Shown piece after piece: positions 9,066 through 17,073 of a stretch of 64,000 bases of DNA. Made by a program: the position numbers and the translations under genes. This DNA comes from Anaerolineae bacterium. Its GTDB lineage: Bacteria; Chloroflexota; Anaerolineae; Anaerolineales; Villigracilaceae. The stretch's first letter is position 1; the number at the start of each line of letters is the position of its first letter. The DNA lies in assembly GCA_003130845.1 (NCBI GenBank), contig QEXW01000140.1, forward strand, positions 1-64,000. The letters run 5' to 3'. The notes beneath the pieces are model-generated. The model was given only the letters and a program-made list of their open reading frames with translations, was not told where the DNA came from and searched no databases.

Positions 9066-9713
9066 CTAAACCGGTTGTGTGGGAAGCTTGGTTTTTTCGG
9101 CCAGGTAATCTAGCGCGCGGTTGGTGAGAAAGACCAGGCAGAAGTAAATGAGGGCAGCTGCACCAAATGCCAGAAACGGCTGACCGGTGGTCGCGCTGAG
9201 TTGTTGCGCGCGCCGTAGAATTTCTGGCACACCCAGTGCATATACCAGGGAGGAATCTTTCAGCACGATGGAAGCCTCATTGGACCAGGGTGGAATAGCA
9301 AGCCGAATGGCTTGGGGCAAAATCACATAGCGAATGGCTTGCAGACGAGTCAAGCCGATGGCGCGCGCGGCGGTCATTTGGCCTGCTCCCACGGCAGCCA
9401 GCGCGCCGCGTAAAATTTCCATTTGATAGGCGCTGCTCACCAAGCCGAGCGACAGAGAACCAGCCCAAAAGGGTGAGAGATTAATCAAGCGGCCTGATAG
9501 GATAAAGTAGAGAATAAACAACAGCACAATTGGTGGGACGCCGCGCATGAGCAGGCTATATATCCCGGCACTGCGCGCTACCCAGCGGTTGCCGTAGTTG
9601 TACAGGAGCGCTAACAGCAGTCCAATCAGCAGCCCAAATGGCAGGGCGATCAGCGTAACAGCAATGGTCACCCCGGTGCCTTGCACAATGTAAGAAAGAA
9701 AATTTGAAAGCAT
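9066..9713 (-). CDS. Polar amino acid ABC transporter permease (first)
   Basis: A 215-residue permease of the HisMQ family with about five membrane helices and the EAA loop ([20 protein letters not shown]), closely matching the second permease of this operon. Two ATG codons, at 9719 and 9713, are possible; the purine run GAGAAG is too near the first, so 9713 is preferred. The two permeases are paralogues, as in transporters that use a heterodimeric channel. Confidence 0.92.
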   Translation of the reverse strand: MLSNFLSYIVQGTGVTIAVTLIALPFGLLIGLLLALLYNYGNRWVARSAGIYSLLMRGVPPIVLLFILYFILSGRLINLSPFWAGSLSLGLVSSAYQMEILRGALAAVGAGQMTAARAIGLTRLQAIRYVILPQAIRLAIPPWSNEASIVLKDSSLVYALGVPEILRRAQQLSATTGQPFLAFGAAALIYFCLVFLTNRALDYLAEKTKLPTQPV

Positions 9714-9775
9714 GGGCATCTTCTCTCAAATAAAATGGCCTGGCAGAGGGCGCTGACCTGCCAGGCCGGGATAGT

Positions 9776-10570
9776 TCACTCCGCAAAGTATTTGATGGCC
9801 AGGTTCTCAATGAACCCTTCGGCTTTTAATTGTGCCAGAATTTCGTTGATGGCCTTTGCTAAGTCTGCCTCCCCTTCGGGCAGCACAATATTCATGGGGC
9901 CGCTCGAAAGCACACCTTTGTAGATGACTTTCAAGCCGCCGAGTTGTTTGGCAAGGGCTTCAGCCGGCACCGCGTCAGACATCATGACATCAATTCGTCC
10001 GTTTTTCAAATCCAGGGCAATCTGGTCCACGCGGTCGTATCGTGCAAGATTATCCGCAGGCAGTTTTCCCTCATCTACAAGGGCGGTCAGCCAGTCATCT
10101 TGGGTTGTGCCGGTTTGCACGCCGAGTTTTAGGCTGAGCAGGTCTTGGGCCGGGTCGTTGATGGTCAGGCTTGATCCTTCAACCACCGTAAAGGCATCTT
10201 CGGAGGTGTAATACACATCCGAGAAGTCCACGACTTTGTCACGGTCTTCACTGTAATTGAAGGCCGCGATGGCGGCATCAATTTTGCCTTCCTGCACGCC
10301 GGCAATCAGGCTATCGAAGGGCATATCCACCCATTCGACTTTGACCCCTAGCCGTTTGCCAATTTCGTTCATCAGTTCCACGTCGAAGCCGGTTGTGTTG
10401 CCATTGGCATCTACGAACTCGAAGGGCGGATAATCGGCACTGGTGCCGACTTTGATGACTCCCGCTTGTTGAATGGCCTTTAGGCGGCTCCCGCCTGCAT
10501 TTTGTCCGCAGGAGGCGAGCAGCAGGCTCAAGACCAACACCAGAGAGAACCACAGCCATAGTCGTTTCAT
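9776..10570 (-). CDS. Amino acid ABC transporter substrate-binding lipoprotein
   Basis: A 264-residue extracellular solute-binding protein of family 3, first gene of the transporter operon. The signal peptide ends in a lipobox (LLLASCG), so the mature protein is anchored to the membrane. The typical start of the binding fold (IKVGTSADYPPFEFVD, then GFDVELMNEIGKRLGVKVEW) and the later ligand-contact Arg/Asp region are visible. The ATG at 10570 begins a proper signal peptide and has AAAGGAAA before it; a longer frame to 10741 has no such features. Ligand identity is not evident, but a polar amino acid is usual for the family. Confidence 0.93.
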   Translation of the reverse strand: MKRLWLWFSLVLVLSLLLASCGQNAGGSRLKAIQQAGVIKVGTSADYPPFEFVDANGNTTGFDVELMNEIGKRLGVKVEWVDMPFDSLIAGVQEGKIDAAIAAFNYSEDRDKVVDFSDVYYTSEDAFTVVEGSSLTINDPAQDLLSLKLGVQTGTTQDDWLTALVDEGKLPADNLARYDRVDQIALDLKNGRIDVMMSDAVPAEALAKQLGGLKVIYKGVLSSGPMNIVLPEGEADLAKAINEILAQLKAEGFIENLAIKYFAE

Positions 10571-11015
10571 AAAGTTTGTTTCCTTTCTGAGAGCAATGTT
10601 GTAAGTTTGTATCACGCCATAAGGTTGCTGTAATACGCTGTTCCGGTTTGGATGGCGCCCTTGTTTTTGTGCAAACCGATGCAACCTAACAGGTAGGGCA
10701 GAGATGAAGCCTGGTTGGGCGAGGTTGTAGAAACTGCTCACAACTATAACATGTCAGACAATTGCTTGGGTAGTGAAGATTGTCATAAATTTAGGACAGT
10801 TGGCGAACAGATTAAAATTTCATAAGAATTTCATGCAACTAAATGATGTTCAATTCATCAAAGGTTATGTAAAATAGATATGGCTGTTGACGCCGGTTTC
10901 GTGGCACTTTGCAGCGCATTGCACTTTACCTTGTCGTCTCTTTATGGTTAATCGCCGGTTGGAAATGCGGCGCGGCAGACGCCAACTTTTCATTTCACCC
11001 CAAGGAGGATGACGT
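10571..11015 (+). other. Divergent intergenic region, 445 bases
   Basis: This stretch separates the ABC transporter operon (leftward) from the TRAP binding-protein gene (rightward) and must hold both promoters. It is markedly AT-rich between about 10740 and 10880. TAAAAT at 10870-10875 could be a -10 box for the rightward gene. I found no open frame with a start signal, no RNA gene and no long repeat. Confidence 0.5.
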
Positions 11016-12131
11016 ATGAACCGAAGAGATTTCCTCAAAGTTGCCGGGATGGGCGCCGCAGCAAGCGCTTTGGCAGCCTGCTCTGGGCCAGCGGCTGCAA
11101 CGCAGGCTCCCGCCGCTGCCAACAATGACCTGCCTCAGCTGGAATGGCAAATGGCCACCAGCTGGTCACCTGGGCTGGGTGTGTTGTTCGGCGGGGCGCA
11201 GAAGTTTGCCGACCGGGTGGCCGAGCTGACGGGTGGACGTTTCAAAATTGTGCCGCGCGCCGGCGGCGAATTGGCCAAAGCAACCGAAGTGTTGGATGTC
11301 GTCTCGACAGGGGCTGTGCCGATTGGGCACACGGCATCGTATTACTATCTCGGCAAAAGTTGGGTGATGGGCTTTGGCTCCAGCGTGCCGTTTGGGCTGA
11401 GCGCCTCGCAGCAAAATACTTGGCTGTATCATGGCGGTGGGTTGCAAATTCTCCAAGATTTCTATGCCAAGAAGTTCGGCGTTATCCAATTCCCAGCGGG
11501 CAACACCGGCGCGCAGATGGGCGGTTGGTTCCGCAAGGAGATTCGCACGGTAGCCGATTTGCAAGGTCTGAAGATGCGCATTCCTGGTTTAGGCGGTCAG
11601 GTCATGTCCAAACTGGGCGTGCAGGTGCAAAACCTGCCGGGTGGCGAAATTTATCAGGCGCTGGAAACCGGTGCGATTGACGCTGCCGAATGGGTTGGCC
11701 CGTATGACGATGAAAAACTTGGCTTGAACAAAGTGGCGCAATATTACGGCTTTCCGGGCTGGTGGGAACCGGGTACGACTCTGGAGGTCGAGATCAATTT
11801 GGCTGAGTGGAACAAATTGCCGGTTTTGTATCAGAAGGCGATTGAAGTGGCCGCTGCCGAGAGCAATCTCAAAATGTTGGCAGAATATGAATCGGTCAAC
11901 GGAGAGGCGCTTAAACGACTGGTGGCAGGTGGCACCAAACTAATGCCGTACGGCAAAGAAATTCTTGAAGCGGCGCGCAAAGCAGCGTTTGAACTCTACG
12001 AAGCCAAAGCCGCCGAAGATGCTGAATTTAAGGCCGTTTACGACCAATGGCTTGAGTTTCGCAGCCGAGTGCAGAGTTGGAACTTTACCAACGAATTTGT
12101 GATGCTTGAAGCCCTGCGTGCTTCGCAGTAA
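11016..12131 (+). CDS. TRAP transporter binding protein, TakP/DctP type, Tat lipoprotein
   Basis: A 371-residue periplasmic-type binding protein. The N terminus has a twin-arginine motif (RRDFLK) and a lipobox (LAACSG), so it is probably folded before export and then lipid-anchored. The middle carries the signature of TakP-like proteins: MRIPGLGG, then [13 protein letters not shown], then [18 protein letters not shown], which in TakP line the 2-oxo acid and cation site. A strong ribosome-binding site (AAGGAGGATG) precedes the ATG. Its likely partners, the DctM and DctQ permeases, are encoded next to it but on the opposite strand, tail to tail. A 2-oxo acid ligand is inferred from TakP. Confidence 0.92.
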   Translation: MNRRDFLKVAGMGAAASALAACSGPAAATQAPAAANNDLPQLEWQMATSWSPGLGVLFGGAQKFADRVAELTGGRFKIVPRAGGELAKATEVLDVVSTGAVPIGHTASYYYLGKSWVMGFGSSVPFGLSASQQNTWLYHGGGLQILQDFYAKKFGVIQFPAGNTGAQMGGWFRKEIRTVADLQGLKMRIPGLGGQVMSKLGVQVQNLPGGEIYQALETGAIDAAEWVGPYDDEKLGLNKVAQYYGFPGWWEPGTTLEVEINLAEWNKLPVLYQKAIEVAAAESNLKMLAEYESVNGEALKRLVAGGTKLMPYGKEILEAARKAAFELYEAKAAEDAEFKAVYDQWLEFRSRVQSWNFTNEFVMLEALRASQ

Positions 12132-12153
12132 TTCCTGCCAATTTAAACACATC

Positions 12154-12187
12154 GGGCTGCTCCTGCTGGGGCAGCCCTGTTTTGTTT
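12154..12187 (+). terminator. Terminator between convergent TRAP genes
   Basis: GGGCTGC and GCAGCCC form a seven-base stem with a ten-base loop, followed by TGTTTTGTTT. It lies between the binding-protein stop and the convergent end of the DctM gene. Confidence 0.75.
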
Positions 12188-12196
12188 CATCGGTCT

Positions 12197-13543
12197 TTAT
12201 GGCCCGCTCCTGGCGGCTAGGCCAATCAGCCAGGTGACGGTTTCGGGGAAGAAGATAACGATTAGCAAGGCGAGTACCTGTAGCGCCACGAATGGCAACG
12301 CTCCACGGTGAATGTCTATCGTTTGCACTTCTTTGGGCGCAGCGCTTTGTAAATAGAACAGCGAAAAGCCAACCGGTGGGGAAATGAAGGCGGTTTGCAG
12401 GTTGATGGCGAATACCACCGCCAGCCAAACCATATCTAATCCCAGTGCTTGGGCGGCTGGCACAAAAATGGGCATGGCAATAAAACTGATTTCAATGAAT
12501 TCGAGTGGAATGCCCATTAAGAAGATGGCGATGTTGGCAATGGCCAGGAAACTCCATTTTCCGCCCGGAATGTTGGTCAGAAACTCGGTAATAACTTTCT
12601 TGCCACCCATTTCGGTGAACACCAGGCTGAACAATGAAGAGGCAAATAAAATGGTGATGACCAGGGCGGTGACCCGCGCTGTGGCGAGCGCAGCATCGAA
12701 AATCATCTGTTTGTTTAGGCGTTTATTGGCCCAGGCCAGTATAACTGCCCCTACGGCACCGATACTGCCGGCTTCCGTTGGCGAGGCCAAGCCAAAGAAA
12801 ATGCTGCCTAAGACAAAAAAGACCAATACTGCGGGTGGCAGCACCACCGTCAGAACCTCGCGTAAGAGCTCTGCTCGGCTAAAGTTCATTACGTCTGCTG
12901 GTAAATCGGGTGCTAACGAAGGCCGCAGACGGGTGATGATGAACACATATAGAAAATACAACCCGGCCAGAAGCAAGCCCGGGATGACCGAGCCGATAAA
13001 CAAATCACCGACTGACACACCAATCTGGTCGCTTAACACCACCAGTACCAGGCTAGGCGGGAGCATTTGGGCCAGCGTTCCCGAAGAGACAATCACACCG
13101 GTTGCTAGGCGTTTGTCGTAGCCGTACTTCAACATGGTAGGCAAGGTAATCATGCCCATCATGATAATTGTGGCAGCTACTACACCGGTTGTGGCGGCCA
13201 GCAAGGTGCCAACCATCACGACCGCCAGCGCCAGCCCGCCGCGCGTTTTGCCCATCATCTTGCCAATCGTTTCTAGCAAGCGTTCGGCCAGCCCGGAACG
13301 CTCGAAGACTGCTCCCATAAAAATGAAAAATGGAATGGCCAGCAGGGTGAAATCGGACATGGTGCCAAACCATCGGCTGGGCATCATCTTGACCAGGTTG
13401 GGATTGAACGAACCGGTCAGATAGCCAATTACCCCGAACAAAATTGCAGTGGCTGCAAACGAATATCCAACCGGATACCCGCTCATGATAATTACGAAAA
13501 ACCCAAAGAACATGACGAGCGCGAGCCATTCGAAGTTCGCCAT
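12197..13543 (-). CDS. dctM: TRAP transporter large permease DctM
   Basis: A 448-residue integral membrane protein with about twelve to thirteen hydrophobic segments, the sodium-driven channel component of TRAP transporters. Family features include the N-terminal SGYPVGYSF region, the [21 protein letters not shown] loop (shown here in part: [13 protein letters not shown]), and [14 protein letters not shown] in the second half. The length is normal. It begins 17 bases after the DctQ stop, so the two minus-strand genes form one transcript. Confidence 0.95.
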   Translation of the reverse strand: MANFEWLALVMFFGFFVIIMSGYPVGYSFAATAILFGVIGYLTGSFNPNLVKMMPSRWFGTMSDFTLLAIPFFIFMGAVFERSGLAERLLETIGKMMGKTRGGLALAVVMVGTLLAATTGVVAATIIMMGMITLPTMLKYGYDKRLATGVIVSSGTLAQMLPPSLVLVVLSDQIGVSVGDLFIGSVIPGLLLAGLYFLYVFIITRLRPSLAPDLPADVMNFSRAELLREVLTVVLPPAVLVFFVLGSIFFGLASPTEAGSIGAVGAVILAWANKRLNKQMIFDAALATARVTALVITILFASSLFSLVFTEMGGKKVITEFLTNIPGGKWSFLAIANIAIFLMGIPLEFIEISFIAMPIFVPAAQALGLDMVWLAVVFAINLQTAFISPPVGFSLFYLQSAAPKEVQTIDIHRGALPFVALQVLALLIVIFFPETVTWLIGLAARSGP

Positions 13544-13560
13544 CTTGGCCGCCTTTCTGT

Positions 13561-14112
13561 TTACTTACCTTCAAAGGGGATTTCTTCCCCGCGAATGCGA
13601 GCGATGTTTTTGAAGATTTCGGCCAACCCTTGTAAGAAGAGCAGGGCAAACCCGATTGGCATCATCGTCTTGATGGGCGCGCGTGGCAGACCATCGGGGT
13701 CAGGTGAGACTTCCCACTGGCCAAACGTGCCATCAGGCAGTAAACCCCACGATTGCAAAACCGGATAAAAGGTGACCCAAATGCCGATGATACAAAACGT
13801 GAGCAGGAAGAGATGGCCAATGAGATTGACCCACGCTTTGGTTTTCATGCTCCAATTTGCATATAGGAAATCTACCCGCACGTTTTCGCCGATTTTTAGA
13901 ATGTAAGGAAAACCCAGCAGGAAAATGAGCGAAAATAAGTACCATTGCAGCTCAATCAGCATGTTTGTGGTTAATTTGACCCCCACAAATCGCCCGAGGT
14001 AACGGGCTACCACATTATAGAAGCCAATCGCTACCGTCAGAATGACCAGGAAAGCAGCAACTTTCCCCAGGTACATCGAGACCGAGTCCATCCAACGCGA
14101 GAACTTGAGCAT
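13561..14112 (-). CDS. dctQ: TRAP transporter small permease DctQ
   Basis: A 183-residue protein with four predicted membrane helices, the small membrane partner of DctM. The motif [19 protein letters not shown] and the following RVDFLY are typical of DctQ subunits for the TakP and mannitol-like subgroup, as is the long loop before the last helix (about residues 125-150). AAAGGAGGA precedes the ATG. It is the first gene of the permease pair, and the TRAP binding protein converges on it from the other side. Confidence 0.9.
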   Translation of the reverse strand: MLKFSRWMDSVSMYLGKVAAFLVILTVAIGFYNVVARYLGRFVGVKLTTNMLIELQWYLFSLIFLLGFPYILKIGENVRVDFLYANWSMKTKAWVNLIGHLFLLTFCIIGIWVTFYPVLQSWGLLPDGTFGQWEVSPDPDGLPRAPIKTMMPIGFALLFLQGLAEIFKNIARIRGEEIPFEGK

Positions 14113-14548
14113 GAAATTTGTCCTCCTTTGGGGTTTGGTGTGCGGGCAAGTATTCTATATTTAGATGCAAAATAATGTGGTGAGTTACTTTTGGGGTGTT
14201 TTTATCTACACTAAAGAAGATGGTTTTGCGAGGCACGGCATGGTTGATTTTGTGAATGTTCTCGCCTGCTGTTTCCAGTGCGATGGAGGCTGATGTTGGT
14301 AGTCGGATTGTAGCAAAGGTACTAATTTTTTACAACAACATGTTTGTAAGGTAAGTTAACGCTTCGCTGCTCTTAACTTGTCTCGACCAGGCGACGTGCA
14401 GAGCGTTTTCAGCGAAGCGGGCAGGCGGATTGGGGTGAACTATCACCAAAGGTGCGGGGTGCGTTCTCAAGGGTCAGGATGGATTGAGTCCAGAAGTATG
14501 ATATTCTTGCCCCGATGCAATGCAAGTTTTGAACAGGAGCTTTTCGCA
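14113..14548 (+). other. Intergenic region without a recognised gene, 436 bases
   Basis: This stretch carries the leftward dctQM promoter and the rightward start region of the DUF2200 gene. TAGAAT, read on the minus strand at 14152-14157, and TATGAT at 14497-14502 on the plus strand are possible -10 boxes. A ten-base inverted repeat (14360-14369 with 14410-14419) lies in the middle. An open frame continues leftward from the DUF2200 gene to 14378, but the strong start signal at 14549 makes it unlikely to be used. Confidence 0.5.
14360..14419. repeat. Inverted repeat in intergenic region
   Basis: CGCTTCGCTG at 14360-14369 is perfectly complementary to CAGCGAAGCG at 14410-14419, with 40 bases between. 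A nested repeat (GTTAA...TTAAC) overlaps the left arm. No T-run follows, so it is not a plain terminator; its role is unknown. Confidence 0.4.
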
Positions 14549-14908
14549 ATGAAAAATTCGTCTCATGACCGGCTGTTTGGATACAAATTCGCAGAGATTT
14601 ACCTGCTCTATGTCCAAAAAGCAGAAAGAAAACACCGCACAAAAGAGGAAGTTGACCAAATTATCGTTTGGTTAACCGGCTACGACCAGGCAGGACTTCA
14701 GCAGCAAATCCAAAAGGGGAGTGATTTAAGCACCTTTTTTGCTCACGCTCCATTCATGAATCCAAAGCGCACGCTGATTAAGGGTGTGGTGTGTGGCGTT
14801 CGCGTGGAAGAAATCGAAGACCCGCTGCTGCAAAACATACGCTATTTAGACAAATTGATTGATGAACTGGCACAAGGGAAAGCACTGGATAAAATTTTGC
14901 GGCAGTAG
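14549..14908 (+). CDS. DUF2200 family protein
   Basis: A 119-residue soluble protein that matches the DUF2200 family: the N-terminal segment with [21 protein letters not shown], shown here as [17 protein letters not shown], is followed by the conserved IIVWLTGY, the [10 protein letters not shown] segment and the [19 protein letters not shown] segment (here [15 protein letters not shown]). The function of the family is not known. CAGGAGC stands eight bases before the ATG. The gene is isolated, with intergenic DNA on both sides. Confidence 0.88.
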   Translation: MKNSSHDRLFGYKFAEIYLLYVQKAERKHRTKEEVDQIIVWLTGYDQAGLQQQIQKGSDLSTFFAHAPFMNPKRTLIKGVVCGVRVEEIEDPLLQNIRYLDKLIDELAQGKALDKILRQ

Positions 14909-14993
14909 AAGAATCTATGCGGTCGCACGCCGTGGTCACCGACTAGGTCGTTGACGTTTTCGGTTGGCTTTCAAATTGGGCTTGCGGCACGCC

Positions 14994-15239
14994 TTAATGT
15001 ACCCGCCATTCGCGCAACCGCATCATGATAGCCAACACAATTACTGTAAAAATCAGAATGCCGAGGAAGGCAATCCCGTTGGTATCACCCGCCGGCCCGC
15101 TGGCAGGCGGGCTAGGGGTAAGCGTGGGGGTAGCAGTAATTTGCTGGAAAGATGGAATGACCACACTCGAGGCGCTATTGATGAGTACTAACATTCCAAA
15201 GACAAACGCAACAACAAAAGAATGAAGTTTGGGTTTCAT
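14994..15239 (-). CDS. Small membrane protein beside the cytochrome operon
   Basis: An 81-residue protein with an N-terminal hydrophobic segment that resembles a signal peptide (about 8-25), a Thr/Pro-rich linker, and a C-terminal membrane helix (about 54-73) ending in a charged tail. AAGAG lies directly before the ATG at 15239 and a TATACT box, read leftward, lies at 15277-15282. It is divergent from the diheme cytochrome gene that opens the ACIII operon. I recognise no family. The layout, linker plus short C-terminal anchor, resembles that of the C-terminal end of the neighbouring cytochrome, but the link is only inferred. Confidence 0.55.
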   Translation of the reverse strand: MKPKLHSFVVAFVFGMLVLINSASSVVIPSFQQITATPTLTPSPPASGPAGDTNGIAFLGILIFTVIVLAIMMRLREWRVH

Positions 15240-15329
15240 CTCTTTTTCATCACAATGGGTGATAAAGTTTCACCCTAGTATAACACGGCGTAAATTAAGC
15301 CTGTTCTTATCAAATATTAACTTGTCTTG

Positions 15330-15335
15330 TATAAT
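15330..15335 (+). promoter_or_regulatory. Candidate -10 box of the ACIII operon
   Basis: TATAAT stands 44 bases before the ATG at 15380. A weak -35 match, TTATCA, lies at 15307-15312, 17 bases upstream. This would produce a leader of about 37 bases with a good ribosome-binding site. Confidence 0.5.
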
Positions 15336-15379
15336 CCTTGCCGGTTGGGACGCCCAAATTTATGAGGAGAGATGCCGAT

Positions 15380-16324
15380 ATGCGAAATTCCCTTCGCTTT
15401 TTTTTCTCTGTGCCCCTTGTTCTGCTCTGGCTGAGCGTGAGCGTAGTCAGTGCTTTGGGCAATTCCTTGCCAGCGGCAGATGATGTGACGCGCGGAGCGT
15501 TGCTCTACGATAAATGGTACGCTGCACTCGGGCAGCCTGCGCCAGAAGGGGATATGCCGCTCTGGAGCGCGCAAACCACTAACACTCGTTCTGGCCCTGA
15601 TACTTGGCGCTGCGTTGAATGTCATGGCTGGGACTACAAGGGCAAAGATGGTGCGTATGGCAGCGGTTCGCACTATACCGGTTTCCCCGGTGTCTTTGGA
15701 ACCCAAGCCGATGTGGTGGCTGTTTTGAAAGGGGCAACAGACCCTGGGCATGATTTCTCCGCCTATTTAGATGAAACCAGCATGAAGCAGGTGGCCGCGT
15801 TTCTTCAAAGCGGGCTGATTGATGATTCGGAATATATTGACACGGTGACCCTCAAAACCAAAGGCGGCGACCCAGCCAAAGGAAAAACGTTGTACGAGGC
15901 GAACTGTGCCAGTTGTCATGGCTTGGATGGGGCGAAAATCATCTTCCGCACCGAGGGCATCAACGAGACACTTGGTGCGGTGGCCAACCGTGACCCATAT
16001 CGCTTTTTGCATCGCACCCGCTTTGGGGTGGCCGGAACGCAAATGCCCATTGGCCGCGATTTGGGTTGGACGCCCAAAGACGGAGTAGATGTTTTGGCGT
16101 ATGTTCAGAGCTTGCCGACCGGCAGCGAAGCGCAGCAACCCTCTAACGTAGGCCAAGATTCGGGTGCTTCGCCGCAAGTGGGCGGTCCGCCGGCGGGGGT
16201 GGCAGGGGGCATACTGACGGGTATCCTGGCCTTCTTAGGCACGTTTGGTGTCAGCGCTTTCTTCTTGTTTGGCCTGGTGGTTTTGGGCTTCTTGGTCGTT
16301 TGGGCTTTGCGCAGCCGCAAATGA
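15380..16324 (+). CDS. Membrane-anchored diheme cytochrome c
   Basis: A 314-residue exported cytochrome. A signal peptide (1-26) is followed by two heme sites, CVECH at 78-82 and CASCH at 176-180, each in its own cytochrome c domain, then a Gly/Pro-rich linker and a C-terminal membrane helix (about 283-312). Met residues that could be axial ligands follow the sites (for example TQMPIG). Two earlier ATG codons are in frame, but GAGGAGA lies ideally before 15380. It is the first gene of the ACIII cluster and probably exchanges electrons with the complex on the outer face of the membrane. Confidence 0.92.
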   Translation: MRNSLRFFFSVPLVLLWLSVSVVSALGNSLPAADDVTRGALLYDKWYAALGQPAPEGDMPLWSAQTTNTRSGPDTWRCVECHGWDYKGKDGAYGSGSHYTGFPGVFGTQADVVAVLKGATDPGHDFSAYLDETSMKQVAAFLQSGLIDDSEYIDTVTLKTKGGDPAKGKTLYEANCASCHGLDGAKIIFRTEGINETLGAVANRDPYRFLHRTRFGVAGTQMPIGRDLGWTPKDGVDVLAYVQSLPTGSEAQQPSNVGQDSGASPQVGGPPAGVAGGILTGILAFLGTFGVSAFFLFGLVVLGFLVVWALRSRK

Positions 16325-16402
16325 ACGAGCCGAAGCGTAGCGTTTGCAACTTGAAGCGAGCAAAATCTTGCCTGTAGCATGAATTAGCCGAGGAGAGAAT
16401 CA

Positions 16403-16984
16403 ATGCAGAGAGTGTTTGAGTTGTTGAAAAAGAAGGAAATCCAACTCCTTCTTTTGATTGCCTTCATGGTTATCCTGAGCGGGGGCGCATGGGCGCTCTA
16501 TCAGACCCAGATTCCGCCTGAACAACCTATTCAGTTTCCACACGATATTCACGTTCAGCTGCAGATTCAGTGCCTGTATTGCCACCCGGGTGCCCAACGA
16601 CAGGCTTCAGCGGGTTTACCAACCCAGCAGAAATGCTGGGCTTGTCATGGTCAGCTGCGAAAATACTGGGACCCGGCTGCGCCCGTGCCGTTGGAACAAT
16701 GGCCGGTGGAATTGCAAAAACTCGCCGGTTATGTGGAGCGCAACGAGCCGATTCCCTGGGTGCCGGTGTACATTGTGCCTGACCATGTACATTTCAACCA
16801 TCGCCCCCATATTGCGGCCGGCTTTGCCTGTGAGCAGTGTCATGGCGATATGAGCAAACAGAAAGTGGCCGAATTACAGCAAACAATCAACATGGGCTGG
16901 TGCATTACCTGCCATCAACAAAATTCGGTGAACGACCCGCAAAAACGCATTAAATTGATTGATTGTGGCACGTGCCACTATTAG
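16403..16984 (+). CDS. actA: ACIII subunit ActA, pentaheme cytochrome c
   Basis: A 193-residue protein with an N-terminal membrane anchor (about 14-33) and five CxxCH heme motifs: CLYCH (57-61), CWACH (78-82), CEQCH (143-147), CITCH (167-171) and CGTCH (188-192), the last just before the C terminus. Several extra His residues can be axial ligands. Five hemes, one anchor and the position in front of actB match the ActA subunit of alternative complex III, which takes electrons from ActB and passes them on to ActE or a soluble acceptor. GAGGAGA precedes the ATG by eight bases. Confidence 0.93.
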   Translation: MQRVFELLKKKEIQLLLLIAFMVILSGGAWALYQTQIPPEQPIQFPHDIHVQLQIQCLYCHPGAQRQASAGLPTQQKCWACHGQLRKYWDPAAPVPLEQWPVELQKLAGYVERNEPIPWVPVYIVPDHVHFNHRPHIAAGFACEQCHGDMSKQKVAELQQTINMGWCITCHQQNSVNDPQKRIKLIDCGTCHY

Positions 16985-17073
16985 CACGTTGGCACGGGAT
17001 GCTCTAAAACGAAACCTGCATCGAACAACCGTACATTGCGAGTGATGAGAATGTGTAAACAGGAGAGCGTTGA

